Notes under the pieces: generated by a model
What the model was told of the DNA's origin: nothing
What the model saw: the letters and a program-made list of their open reading frames with translations, nothing else
Database searches by the model: none
Source: Caprella mutica
Taxonomy: Eukaryota > Arthropoda > Malacostraca > Amphipoda > Caprellidae
Assembly: GCA_947561585.1 (NCBI GenBank)
Contig: CANNZV010002508.1
Coordinates: 1 to 64,000 of the forward strand
Length of the DNA stretch: 64,000 bases
Direction of reading: 5' to 3'
Translations under genes and position numbers: made by a program
In this document: in pieces, positions 12,240 to 22,994 of the stretch
Layout of the letters: each line of letters begins with the position of its first letter
Numbering within the stretch: the stretch's first letter is position 1

Positions 12240-13360
12240 TGCAAGCCAATTTTTGAACAAACTTTCCCAAAAGTTCTGAGCCACGCCAGGATGCCCCATA
12301 TTTCAAAGTGGGGATAAAGTTGCCAGTATATTTGCAATTTTGAAGAGTGAGAGGCCAAATAAATTGAAAAACCATGTAAATAACTTAAAACACTAATAGG
12401 CTCAAGAGATACACATGAAGCCAAAGAATGTTTTCAAGTGTAAAATCTTCACTAGGAAGTCAAATTTTGTTCTGTAACACATTCCCTGTAACAGCTTTAA
12501 CTGTCATAATTTCAGTTTATTTATGACAAAAAAATAGAAATTTTTATTAGTAGACTTTTAAAAATCCATGTTTCAAAGTGAGACAGGAAAGTTGCCAGAT
12601 TAGTGAAAAATTGGATTGAGGTCGCCACATTTTAAGATACTTTAAAGTAGAAATTTCACTTCTCAGTGAAGATTTTAACACTTATTCTTCATGTCTGATG
12701 CTTATTTAGCTCTTCAGACTATTTTATGAGCAATTAACTTGCTATTTACAAGTTTTTCCACTTGTATCAGTATAATATCACTCCACAAAAGTGGCAAATT
12801 TGTACATACTTATATCGTTCTTTAGGATATAAATATACACCTTTGAAAGAGATATTAGTTTGAGAAAAAGTTTAGATCTTCTATTTAAAAAAAAAAAAAT
12901 ATGTGACCCACTGGCAGGTCACATTGCATGAAATGTGATAGAGTATCTTAAAGGTGGTGACCTGAATCATTCTCTCACTAAACTGGCAACTTTCCTGCCC
13001 CAGGAAAGTCGCCAGTTTTGTGAGAAAACGATTAAGGTCGCCGACAGGCCTGAGGCCTGGCACCTTTAAGATACTTCAAAGAAGCTATATGACTTCCTAG
13101 TGTGAAGACTAAATTACTTACAGTAGCTTCGTTTTACTAGTGCTTCAAGGCTAGTGTGAAGATTTTACATTTTTAAGCTTATCTATAATCTCTTGAGCCT
13201 ATTAGTATTTTATGAGTTATTTACAGCATTGGATTTCAACTTATTTGACCTCTCACTCTCCAAAGTCACCAATATACTGGCAACTTTATCTACACTTTGA
13301 AATATGGGCCAATCAAATTTTGACTCATTTTTGGAAATTTCAAGCCAGTATTAACATGGT
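12240..13360. mobile_element. Long fold-back element with a nested palindrome
   Basis: The outer arms are about 12291-12414 and 13190-13312. CCCATATTTCAAAGTG, AAGTTGCCAGTATATT, GAGTGAGAGGCCAAAT and ACTAATAGGCTCAAGAGAT recur inverted in the right arm. Inside, 12931-13075 forms a second palindrome (GTATCTTAAAGGTG, CACTAAACTGGCAACTTTCC mirrored by GGAAAGTCGCCAGTTTTGTG, CACCTTTAAGATAC). A third partial copy of that inner arm lies at 12565-12650. No transposase remains are visible. The arms are imperfect, so this is an old insertion. Confidence 0.75.
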
Positions 13361-13562
13361 AAGTTTGGATGCTACCAAAAAAATATCTTAAGCTAACAGA
13401 TGAACTTTTGTGTCTAAATGCTGCTAATTAAACAGTTCCCAACTTCCCATTAATTTATTATTGTCCTTTTAGGTTTAGTAAACTCCAACAGAGAGTGATT
13501 AAATGATTTAACCCATCAGAAATCACCATTTTTTCAACAGTGGCCTATAGGTTCTAACTAAG

Positions 13563-13760
13563 GTTAATTGGCTTAAATTTCAAAAGTTCAATACCTACCT
13601 ACTCAGGAGCCAGATATATCTAATTAGGCTTCAATTTTGAATAAATTCCTATGTTAATTTTGGCTTGAAATATTCAAAAAATGAGCCAAAATTTGACTGG
13701 CTTAGAATTTTTGAGACATTGGCTCAAAATTGGCTTATAACTTCCCAGACTCTGAAATAT
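13563..13760 (+). repeat. Direct repeat copy 1 (TTGGCTTAAATTTCAAAAG type)
   Basis: It shares the order TTAATTGGCTTAAATTTCAA, CAGATATATCTAATTAGG, AATTTTGGCTTGAAAT, GGCTCAAAATTGGCTTA, CTCTGAAATAT with 14803-14982. The repeated phrase 'TTGGCTTA' also makes each copy internally repetitive. The two copies lie about 1.24 kb apart, one outside and one inside the nested palindrome cluster. Confidence 0.75.
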
Positions 13761-13833
13761 AAATATAAGTTAGGTATCTACCTTATATAGGCTAAATCAA
13801 ATTAGTAGGGTAAGTTCAGAATTATCGGACACC

Positions 13834-14098
13834 CGGCCAGTCTGCAGAATGTGTCTCTTCTCCCACAGAGATTTTAATTTGAGAGACAGTTACTCTCTGA
13901 CTCTCAGTAGCAGATTCAGAATCTCCCGCAGCTAAATTAATGGTAACATAGGAATTAATTCAAAATCTCTCGCAGCTAAATTAATGGTAACATAGGAATT
14001 AATTCAAGATCTCCCGCAGAGATCTCCAATTTCTAAAAATTCAATCAAAAACTCCCGCAGAGTCTTGGAAAAATGTTCCATATTCTGCAGACTGGTCG
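13834..14098 (+). mobile_element. 265-bp MITE copy A (CGGCCAGTCTGCAGAAT ends)
   Basis: It begins CGGCCAGTCTGCAGAAT and ends ATTCTGCAGACTGGTCG, a 17-bp terminal inverted repeat with one mismatch. It contains two direct copies of a 45-bp unit including AAATTAATGGTAACATAGGA. An inverted copy lies at 15114-15379. Confidence 0.85.
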
Positions 14099-14149
14099 AC
14101 GGACGGTTTCACATCTTCATTCCTATTAAAAAAACTATATATGGAACCT

Positions 14150-14660
14150 AGAGTCACGCAGGTAGATTGCGGCCCACTAACTAACTGCAGCCTTTAACAA
14201 CAAAAAATGTCATAGCTTCAAAATACTCATTAAAAACAAAGTAATATGTGACATTTTCATGTAACTTTGGTTCAAAATGTTTTAGACTCTCTTGATTCTC
14301 AAGAGAGTCTAAAACTTTTTGAACCAAAGTTACATGAAAATGTCACATATTACTATGTTTTTAATGAGCGTCAAGACTAGAGATGGCCACAATTAAAAAT
14401 TAAAGGGCCGCAATTTACCTGCAGGCTGCGTGACCCTAATACTGATTAGGGTCACACAGGTAAATTTCGGCCCTTTAATTTTTAATTGCGGTCCTTTCAA
14501 GAGAGTCTCTAAAATATTCTGAATCGAAATTACATTAAAATGTTGCATAGCTATCAAAAGAAGCACAGTGCATGCTATAACTTATTAATTTAGGCTTTGC
14601 ATGTGTTTTGAAGCTATGATGTTTTGTTGTTAGTGGGCCGCAATTTACCTGCATGACCCT
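14150..14660. mobile_element. Palindromic pair of elements with AGGGTCA..CAGGTAAATTG ends
   Basis: The end motif AGGGTCAC.CAGGTAAATTG plus CGGCCC occurs four times in alternating orientation: near 14150, ending 14437, from 14448, and ending 14660. This gives two abutting units (14150-14437 and 14448-14660) separated by 10 bp. The left unit holds a second, almost perfect hairpin (14231-14293 against 14301-14363, 7-bp spacer). An AATTAAAAATTAAAGGGCC block mirrors across the 14442 centre. Loss or gain of the inner hairpin seems to be the main difference between the units. Confidence 0.8.
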
Positions 14661-14802
14661 ATTTAATCTTTATTCAAATTGGTAGCTAGGAAACCTAGGC
14701 ATCACTAATAGGTAGGTACCAATTAAAAGAAAATACTAATTATTTAGTGCCTGCAGGAACTAACTGGTAAACTGTTCTCCCATGTTACAGAGTATGTCAG
14801 TT

Positions 14803-14982
14803 AAAGCCAATTAATTGGCTTAGATTTCAAAAGGTCAAAACTCAGATATGTCTAATTGGCTTTAAATTTTGAATTAATTCCTATGTTCCCATGGTAATTT
14901 TGGCTTGAAATCTTCAGTAATTGAGCCAAATTGGCTTGGCTCAGAAATTGGCTTACAATTTTCCAGCATCTGAAACATGGCG
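14803..14982 (+). repeat. Direct repeat copy 2 of 13563-13760
   Basis: The same ordered motifs as the first copy (AATTGGCTTAGATTTCAAAA, CAGATATGTCTAATTGGC, AATTTTGGCTTGAAAT, CTCAGAAATTGGCTTA). No inverted ends were recognised. Confidence 0.7.
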
Positions 14983-15113
14983 TTCTCCAAGAAATCCTCT
15001 ATTTTGGCTTCTGTTCTCAGTAAAATATATGTAAATACAGGAGGAAATTAAAGATTGTTTGCACAGAAAATGTTAAAAATGCCCCATATTCTGCAGACTA
15101 GTGAACTACCTAC

Positions 15114-15379
15114 CGGCCAGTCTGCAGAATATGGAACATTTTTCTAAGACTCTCTGAGGGAGTTTTAGATAGAATTTTAGAAATTTGAGATCTCTGCGGG
15201 AGATCTTGAATTAATTCCTATGTTACCATTAATTTAGCTGCGGGAGATTTTGAATTAATTCCTATGTTACCATTAATTTAGATGCAGGAGATTCTGAATC
15301 TGCTACTGAGAGTCAGAGAGTAACTGTCTCTCAAATTATAATCTCTGCGGGAGAAGAGACGAATTCTGCAGACTGGCGG
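15114..15379 (-). mobile_element. 265-bp MITE copy B, inverted
   Basis: The reverse-complement counterpart of 13834-14098, with ends CGGCCAGTCTGCAGAAT and ATTCTGCAGACTGGCGG. Both 45-bp internal units are kept. A stray extra end (ATATTCTGCAGACTAG) sits at 15086-15101, immediately before this copy. Confidence 0.85.
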
Positions 15380-15400
15380 CTACCGACTACCTCATAAGTA

Positions 15401-15900
15401 TCTAAAAGCTGAGCGGCGCACCACATTACGGCGCACTACAATACGGCGCACCACAATACGGCGCACCACTGTACTTTCTATTAATGACCTCAATGTGAAA
15501 AACTGTTATGTAGTGTGTTGTATCCGGTAGTTTGTTGTTCTGCACACTTCATGATTGTTTAATGACCTGGCAGGGGGGTTCGGGGGGCGGCACGCCCCCC
15601 GATACATCTACCTAACGGCTAACTGATAAGTTTTTATTTACACCTCAGACTGGAAGTTTACAATAGTTACCCCATAAAATTACAAATACAGTTTTCTATG
15701 ATGAATTTTATTTTCTATTCCAAATTAAACATCTCAATCGAATAATTAAACTGTGTAGTATAAACATTGGATTCAGGTACCGTCAGGCGTCAGACATGAA
15801 TTTGATACGACAATTAGAATTAGGTACCTATCTAATAGAATGTACAGTGGTGCGCCGTAATCTGGTGCGCCGTTCTGGTGTGCGCCGCTCAGCTTTTAGA
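15401..15900. mobile_element. 500-bp TA-flanked element with 15-bp subterminal words
   Basis: It is exactly bounded by TCTAAAAGCTGAGCGGCGCA and its inverse TGCGCCGCTCAGCTTTTAGA, with TA on both sides (15399-15400 and 15901-15902). Just inside each end are inverted tandem copies of a 15-bp word, ACGGCGCACCACAAT (three to four copies on the left, about three on the right). A strong GC hairpin (GGGGGGCGGCACGCCCCCC) lies at 15580-15600. Partial relatives are at 12034-12195, 11645-11830 and 21718-21850. No coding capacity. The class is uncertain: TA suggests Tc1/mariner, while the internal hairpin is also reminiscent of Helitron ends. Confidence 0.8.
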
Positions 15901-15973
15901 TATGTATCGCCTACCTTCGAAGTTCGAAGATGTGAAACGAAAACCGAGCGATAATTCGGAACTTGCCTACCCT

Positions 15974-16569
15974 TATTATAATTGATGACAAATTTAATTA
16001 GGCAGTAGGTACCTAGTTCACAACTAACTTCACGCTAGTTACTACCTAATCAAATTTATTATTGATAATTAAATTTAACGTTATGAACCTAGGTAGGTAG
16101 CACCGTAGCTAGCTTACCACCGTCCGTAGCTATATCAACCTATTATTGATTAACGATCAATGAACACACCATATAGCTACCTACTCAGTGTTCTTTAGTA
16201 GTTACGAATTATTTCCTGATGATTTTAATTAACTAGACACTACAAAAGAAATTAAAGGTTGCAAAATTAAAAATATAACAAGCAAGCTGGATGAAACTTG
16301 CGAGCTCTATCAAAGAATTGAACGACACGTTATTGCACCTACCATCAAGTTAAGGTAACTACTAAATGTTTATACTTTATTGTTCACTGCCCACTGGGTC
16401 TGAGTGGGCGTGGTCAATCAACCAACATCTTTGCTTTAATTGTCTTTAAAGCTTATACAACTTATGAAAATTATAATTAAGTTAGAAAAAAATTTATGTA
16501 TATTCATTATTTAGTTTGTAGTATAATAAAAATATCAAAAAACTCTGTTTAAATGATACTAGAAAATCA
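15974..16569. other. AT-rich DNA with GGTACCTA-type motifs
   Basis: Short GGTAGGTA and TAGGTACCTA motifs recur (15820-16190). Nothing else is recognised. Confidence 0.35.
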
Positions 16570-16639
16570 TACTCTGTGATTGGTTCTATTCTTTGATTGC
16601 GTAATCAATGACGTCAAGCCAATAGCCATCTAGTATTTT

Positions 16640-17080
16640 ACACCAAAATACACTCTACCAAAATGCATTCTACCATTCTGGACGTTCCCAAAGAAGTAGT
16701 TTCCAAAGTAGTTTACGGCTAAATGGACGTTTCCTAGTTAGTTTTACCTCATTTTCGCTGTAATCAAAATATTTTATCTCTAATAATATTAGTCTATTTT
16801 AATTTTTCGAAAAAAATTACTCCTAGCAAGTATTTTCTAAATTGTATATTTCCTAAATAATTTGTTTCATAATAATTTACCTCAAAGTGTTTTAACTTTA
16901 ATAATTTTCTACCATTTTATGATAATCGTAATTATGTGTTTCCTAATGGTTTTTGCCCTAATCTGTCTTTTCCAAAAAATATTACTGCTTTTGCATAGTT
17001 TTCTAAAAATATTACTACAAAATGATCGTTTCCAAATTGGTTTCCCCAAAATATAATACCCTAAATTGAGCCCTCCCGTA
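16640..17080. repeat. Highly degenerate tandem array with a 15-bp period
   Basis: Cutting the sequence every 15 bases gives units that share only a loose form, AAAT followed by a variable core and TTTCC or TACC. Examples are AAAATACACTCTACC, AAAATGCATTCTACC, TAAATGGACGTTTCC, TAATTATGTGTTTCC, TAATGGTTTTTGCCC, TAATCTGTCTTTTCC and AAAATGATCGTTTCC. The clearest run is 16920-17080, where at least nine successive units keep 14-15 bp spacing. The 64-codon frame at 16862 shows the matching five-residue period and is not a gene. The period equals that of the word arrays at 35-57 kb. Confidence 0.6.
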
Positions 17081-17998
17081 ATAAAATACTTATTGATTAT
17101 TAGAGTTCTTGCTATAGGGGCTTCATGAAGTAACATTTCTTAACTGTTTAAATAGGGAATTAGTTAGGCTCGGGTTAAAAGAAAAGATGTTAAGGTATAA
17201 ATGCCTGGCTATAGTAAAACCTAGTAGCTCAGTATATTCCGAGGTTTCAGTATGCTCAGTGTAGAGGGGACCTACAAAGACGTGAACCCAACTTTGAGTT
17301 GTTATAAATATCGTAATTATAAGTAGATTAAAAATTGCTCAAGTAAATATAAAAATTAAGAATTTTATAGCTATGAAATTTAATAGTGAGGAAAGTCTGA
17401 GGTTTAAGACCATATAGTATTTTGTTCACCTGGGCTGTCCATTCCTTACCATCTCTACCATATACTCTATAACTCTTTCATCATATATAAAATCCTCTAT
17501 GTAATCTACATACTTATATACATATGTGTGGTGCTAAAACTTTGGATGAAGTGAATAGAAACTAAGCAACCATCATTCCTCCCAATATCACAAATATATA
17601 TTGTAATTTATGAAATACAGTGACTCTTTAATTTTGAAGAATAGAATCATCAAAAACCCTCTTTGACGAAATAAATATTTGGTTATCGTCTATACTTGCT
17701 TTAGTTAAACTCGAATTATTTGACTAAATAAATGGGAGTCATTGAGGCAATATCGTAACGATGTTTAATTTAGTTTTATTGGAAACCGAACGTTGCACTG
17801 ATATTTGCTAAATGTTTTAAAGTAATATCCTATACTATTTTATTTACAAATTTGTTTATCCATTCCTTGGACAGATATTTTTTTATATTTTTTTGCAATT
17901 TCACAAGCAAAAAGAATATATATTTCTGAGAATATTCAAGTTGCAATTTGAAATTATATTTTGTTTCAAATCAAAATTAAATTAAAATCAGATATTTA
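17081..17998. other. AT-rich DNA, nothing recognised
   Basis: No gene, RNA or transposon end that I could support. Confidence 0.4.
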
Positions 17999-18998
17999 CA
18001 GTATGGGCCACAAAAATGTTTCCGCTTTTTAAAATACTTGTAAATCGTTAACCAATGGACAAAAAAACTTTATCTTGGTCTCTTTTTTTCCGCCTTTTAT
18101 TGTACTATTAACTGGTAAAAACATTTTTGAACTGATGGACATAGTTTAAGAACAGGTAAGCAAAGAGTGAGGGTGATTATTTTTGTCATTGCGCAAAGGT
18201 TATTCTTAGAGCTAACTCTGTGATTTTACTTACTAAAAGGCAGTGAATAAAAGGAAAATAATTATAATGGTAGACATGATAATACAGGGTGCTTACACTT
18301 CTTCCTTTGAAACTATTTGGAAATAGAACAACTTCAGTGATCTTATTGAAGTTTTCTCTATGTATATCCGTCCTTCGCTTGTTTATTGCATGGTAAAGGC
18401 CCGCTTCACACAAGCATTTTTAAAAGCGCGGAAAAATATCTTTTCTTAAAATGTGTTCACACATGCGTTTTTTCATCGCTGAAGTAAACATTTAATGTGA
18501 TTTTTCCATAAGCGATAAAAAAACGCATGTGTAAACACATTTTAAGAAGAGCGTTTTTCCGCGGTGTAAAAAATGCAAGATTGAAACGGGCCTTAACCAT
18601 GCATTGAACAAGCAAAGAACGAATATTCATAGTGAGAACTTCAATAATATCAAAATATCACTGAAGTTGTTCTATTTCCAAATAGTTTCCAAGGAAGAAG
18701 TGTAAGCACCTTGTATTAAAATGTCTACCATTGTAATTTTTTTCCTTTTATTCACTGCCTTTTAGTAAGTAAAATTACAGAGTTGGCTCAAAGAATGACC
18801 TTCGCGCAATGACAAAAATAATCACCTTCATTCTTTGCAAACCTGTTCTTAAACTATGTCCATCAGTTAAAAAATGTTTTCACCTGTTAATAGTACAATA
18901 AGAGGCGGAGAGAATGAGACCAAGATACACTTTTTTGTCGATTGGTTAATGATTTACAAGTATTTGAAAAAGCGGAAACATTTTTGTGGCCCATACTG
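17999..18998. mobile_element. 1000-bp fold-back element, TA-flanked
   Basis: The ends are CAGTATGGGCCACAAAAATG and the exact inverse CATTTTTGTGGCCCATACTG, with TA on both sides (17997-17998, 18999-19000). The arms run about 390 bp (17999-18390 against 18605-18998) at roughly 85-90 per cent identity by eye. The centre (18398-18593) is a second palindromic element with GGCCCG..TTCACAC ends. The CAGTA start and TA duplication suggest the Tc1/mariner superfamily. No transposase is visible in the arms. The 75-codon minus frame at 18186-18413 is only an arm read through. Confidence 0.85.
18398..18593. mobile_element. Palindromic insert with GGCCCGCTTCACAC ends
   Basis: GGCCCGCTTCACACAAGCAT at the left mirrors the ATGCAAGATTGAAACGGGCC end. 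The interior AAAATGTGTTCACACATGCG pairs with CGCATGTGTAAACACATTTT. The ends resemble those of the 769-bp element at 30218-30986 (GGCCCCCTTCACACTTGCG). It lies exactly at the symmetry centre of the 1000-bp fold-back. Confidence 0.7.
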
Positions 18999-21717
18999 TA
19001 TAACTCACAAATGTTCGATAGGAAAATATTGAATTCAAAAATATATTGTTCTTTTACGTTGCCTTTATATAAGCGGAAGAATGTAGTAGTGCAATAGCCG
19101 ATATTAACGCAATAAAGTAATATCGCTTGGATATTGACCCAATATTTTTTGCGAGCTGGATCAGATAAGTCATTTCAGGACTTCTTATATCCCCTCCTAT
19201 GACATGAAATGACAAGACGTTTGATAGCAGAAATGTACTCTACTTCTTGCAAACCCACATCTGTGAGACAGAAATCGTTATGCTGGTTATTTTATGAAAT
19301 GTAATTACTTTTAATTATATTTCATTCTATTTTAATAAGTTTTAAATATATTTATATTCACTCCTTTTTATTTTGATTAATTAGTTTTAACATATTACCA
19401 TTCACTAGTTTTAATTCTTTTTTATATTTACTTTTAAACAATGTTTATAATGAGTCTTAATTAGTGTTATGTACCTACTTAATTTAGTGTATTAATGAGT
19501 CAATAGATACAATAGGCTTATAGATTTAATAGGATTAAAATAACTGATTGTTTATTAGTTCTGGTTTTCTTGCAACTTCATTTATATAGTAACGGATTTA
19601 AATTTTCTTTATCAATTGCACAGGGATTGAAAGATAGTAAATATCCGGTTATTATTCATTGGACGAATATAAAAATACTCTGTTCAGCCAATTTGGCTTT
19701 TGGGTAAATAATCTGCAAGCGGGAAGAGCTGAGAGTGAAGTGTTACCCGTCTGAAAGTCAAGTTTATTCTAGTCAGAGACATAAGTCTTAAGTCAACATA
19801 GATAACTTCTTAGGCCTAATTATAAAAGTACAAAAAGCACTTTAAATAACTAGGCCTATTGAATATATAACTATATGAATATAGAGAAAAAGATTTTACC
19901 TGATGGTTTATAACTAATTCTCAGAGTTAAGTATTTGAGAAAAGACACAGAATTCAAGTTAATATCATAATTCAATACCTTGAGAAACAAATTTTATCTT
20001 AAATGTTTGTGTGAAAATACATAGTTATACTCATATAGGAATAATAGTTCAAAATGATGGTTTCAATTAACTAGTTAAAATCAACTATTATAATTATTAA
20101 TTTGTTCAAGTTTTTATCTTTTAAAAAAGCTCATATATAGTCAAATAAAATACAGAATTAATTAAAAAAATAGCTATAGCTATATGGTTCATAAAAATAA
20201 GGGTATGTGAAAATTTTGTTAAACCATATAAAATAACAAAGAGCTTTATTTAACAAATTAATATTCATTACAAAGTTTGTTAAATTTATATCTGATAATA
20301 GTTCTTTTAAAAAAGTAGAAAATTTATTTATATAAATCTTTGCATCTCTAATTACAGTGACATTTCACTTCATTCTGTTGGAATGGGGGGTAGAGAAAAC
20401 CTATTTATTCTAGTACTATTGGTGTGAGAAGGGATTTAATCTTTAAAATATCTATTTACAAGATGAGGCTCGACATATAAAACATTGAAATGAAGTCAGA
20501 GACAACGTCAAATTCTCACTGTTAGAATGATTTATATATTAATAATAAGTAAACTCATAGTAGTGATATTGTCATCTTTTCTCACGTTTAAAATTTTTCT
20601 TAAAATATTATTGATTAAAACTCTTAGTAGTTGCAAATGAATATTAATTATTTTGCTTAAAATAGATAACTATAATTTAGATATTAAATAGGAATATAAT
20701 TACTTTATTAAGATAATGTCTAGCAGCGTACAGAACACCTTTCACTTTACTAAGTTTGTGATCCATAAAAATACCCAAATATATCAAATAGTCCACATAT
20801 TCGATTATTTCATTACTAAAGGTATTAAATGCATTCTTTTTTCAAGAATTAAAATGTAAAGCTTGATTAAAAAAAATATGTCGTAAGTTTTTGAGTTGCT
20901 TGTTGAGTTTACATAAATATAAGAATGAAATTTATTAACAATGTAATTAAAATCAGTGTTATTTATAATAAAAAACTGCTTCACCTGCAAGTGTGGAGGT
21001 AAAACCATTTGAAGTTGACATATTACTTAATCATTAAAAAAAGAATGAAATTGATCCTTGGAAATGGCTGAATGGTGTATATACATAGGTATAAGATCTG
21101 TTTTAAAATTATCTATCTGTACATACCTTGTCCTATTGCTTAATTATTAATTGATAAGTTTATTAAATTTTAAAAATATTTAACGTTAATATTTGTTCCT
21201 AGTGTAAACACTGTCTTGTTTCTCTATTATGTAATTTATAACTAAAGTGTCTGTTCTATTCAACAAATCAATTGGATATAATCATCTTTCTCTATTGTGA
21301 CTTTATTATTATATATCTATAATCATCTTATTCTATTTTGACTTTAAAATAGTGTAGTTTAAATTTTATTAGATAGCTATATTATCATTTTCAATCTATG
21401 GTGATGCTTATAGTTGTTTAATGAAATTTGAAAAGAAAGAAATGTAATTTCAATGTTTGAAAACGTTAGTACTGACACGCAATTAACGGTTCAAGGAAAA
21501 TTAGGTCTCGTTTTATGATGATTTTATTAAAGAACAATAATAGAAAAGGTTAAAATTATAAATACTAAAATGTTTAGTGTATTTATTAAGAAGCTGATAG
21601 AATCATTAACTGTTGGAAAATGATACGCAACAATAGTAATTTTGACACTTTTTTTGACGTAAAATTTGAGTGGAAAGTTCGGTACCGGAACTTTTGGTCT
21701 GAGGTATAAAAAAAAGT
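18999..21717. other. AT-rich DNA, nothing recognised
   Basis: 2.7 kb without a convincing open frame, RNA gene or repeat boundary. The minus frame at 20805-21008 matches no family that I know. Confidence 0.4.
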
Positions 21718-21850
21718 TAGATGTATCGGGTGGCGTACTGCACCCCTACCAGGTCATTAGAAATAGCGGATACAACAAACTACAGAACGTTTTTTTTGTC
21801 CGGGGGGTATTTGACCGTTCAATGCACAGAGGGATTTTGTCCGGGGAGTA
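21718..21850 (-). mobile_element. Diverged relative of the 15401-15900 element
   Basis: On the minus strand: TTGTTGTATCCGCTATTTCT, then AATGACCTGGTAGGGGTGC, AGTACGCCACCC and GATACATCT. This matches 15523-15608 (TGTTGTATCCGG, AATGACCTGGCAGGGGGG, GGCACGCCCCCC, GATACATCT). The inverted TCTAAAAGC ends are missing. Two overlapping open frames here are chance. Confidence 0.6.
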
Positions 21851-22572
21851 TTTTGCACAGTTTTTTTTGTCCTGTAATCGTTTCATTACCCAAAATCTTA
21901 AATAATAATGGTATAGGTAAGCTATTTACAGTCTTTAATATTGAGCATCTCTTTAGTAATAGTAATGCTTAAAAGACCATTTTTTTAAATGTAGGATTGC
22001 TTTTAGTTTTAGACATATATTTGATTTTAATATGTTGGTTCAGTTAGGCATCTGCATTGTTCAATGTATATATGTAAAAAATTATTTTAATAAACTTGTC
22101 ATTATCATTTTAGCACACCCAGTAATAAAGTGTTTGGAAGCCTTTATTACTTGTTTCTATAGTGAAGTAGAGTGAATGAATTAGAAGTGATAATTAATTA
22201 CAAATTACGTGCAAGATCAATAACCGCTTAAACATTTTTTCGCCCCATAGTCACTGTATATATTGATGCTGTGAAATACGAGTATTTCATTTCTCACGTG
22301 CACTACCTACTTTTTCCAACTTATAATTCCTTTGATTGAATCTAATTTTAGATACACGAATTGAAATTTTGGGAGCGCATATGTATCATGTATGATGCAT
22401 TTATATTCATTAGCAGATTGATTCATCTCAATAAATTGAGTTTATTTGAATGTAGTTTGTATACAGTTTATAAATAGGAGTTGTTTGATCGAATTAAGAT
22501 TTTGAATGGAGTAGTTTTATATTTAAATCAGAATGAATTGATACACGTTTCCTATCGCTATTATTAATTATA
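21851..22572. other. AT-rich DNA, nothing recognised
   Basis: No supported feature. A short palindrome (TGAAATAC GA GTATTTCA) lies near 22271. Confidence 0.35.
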
Positions 22573-22821
22573 CAGGGTGACCGACACTTTTGTTGCCAAA
22601 CTTTAACATAAGGTTGCATTCGTTGAAATAAACACTTTTTATTCTATGAAGGTATGGTCTAAAATGCTTAGTTAAAGAGTTACAAGGTTAGGAAAGTAGT
22701 ATCTGTACCATTTATTATTATTAGTTAACGTCATTTTTTTAATGTTGCAATAAGAAACAAAACATTTTTAACAGTAATTATTAGGAGCACAAGAAATTTA
22801 ATCTTAAATTAAGTTACATAT

Positions 22822-22911
22822 TTACAAAATGTGTTCAAACTGTCTCCCATTCGTTGCGATGCAGGCGTTCAAACGTTTGTCCAATGATTGGCAGACGCGA
22901 GCAGAGACACC
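22822..22911 (-). pseudogene. Mariner-type transposase C-terminus, left arm
   Basis: Thirty codons on the minus strand end in DKRLNACIATNGRQFEHIL and a TAA stop. The pattern of a basic RL, an Ala-Cys-Ile, an N-G and a final FEH(I/L)L is the characteristic last helix of mariner/Tc1-type transposases. The upstream part with the catalytic Asp residues is absent; the frame runs into the fold-back loop. No start codon and no function are expected. Confidence 0.8.
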
Positions 22912-22928
22912 AGGAGTTTCACAAATCC

Positions 22929-22994
22929 TTGCGGGACAAACGTTTGAACGCTTGCATCGCAAAAAATGGGCGGCAAATTGAACACATTCTGTAA
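22929..22994 (+). pseudogene. Mariner-type transposase C-terminus, right arm
   Basis: Twenty-two codons on the plus strand end in DKRLNACIAKNGRQIEHIL and TAA, the same peptide as the left arm with two substitutions (T to K, F to I). The two copies point away from each other from the loop toward the two tips. They differ mostly by substitutions, so both arms have aged since the duplication. Confidence 0.8.

Larger units (their letters stand above)
13807..15973. mobile_element. Composite fold-back locus with AGGGTAAGTTC ends
   Basis: The left terminus AGGGTAAGTTCAGAATTATC continues as GGAC, with GGTTTCACATCTTC after an insertion (14101-14118). It is mirrored at 15912-15973 (GAAGATGTGAAAC, then GATAATTCGGAACTTGCC, then TACCCT). 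The same terminal pair occurs in a short element at 30577-30714. Between the ends lie two inverted copies of a 265-bp element (13834-14098 and 15114-15379), a palindromic pair (14150-14660), one direct-repeat copy (14803-14982) and a 500-bp element (15401-15900). The outer element was therefore repeatedly used as a landing site. Confidence 0.65.

Noticed and set aside
15580..15602. GC hairpin as a transcription terminator
   Set aside because: It recurs inside a dispersed element and is not next to any gene.
16862..17136. Overlapping frames of 64 and 75 codons rich in Leu, Ile and Phe
   Set aside because: They reflect the degenerate 15-bp array (five-residue period) and AT-rich composition.
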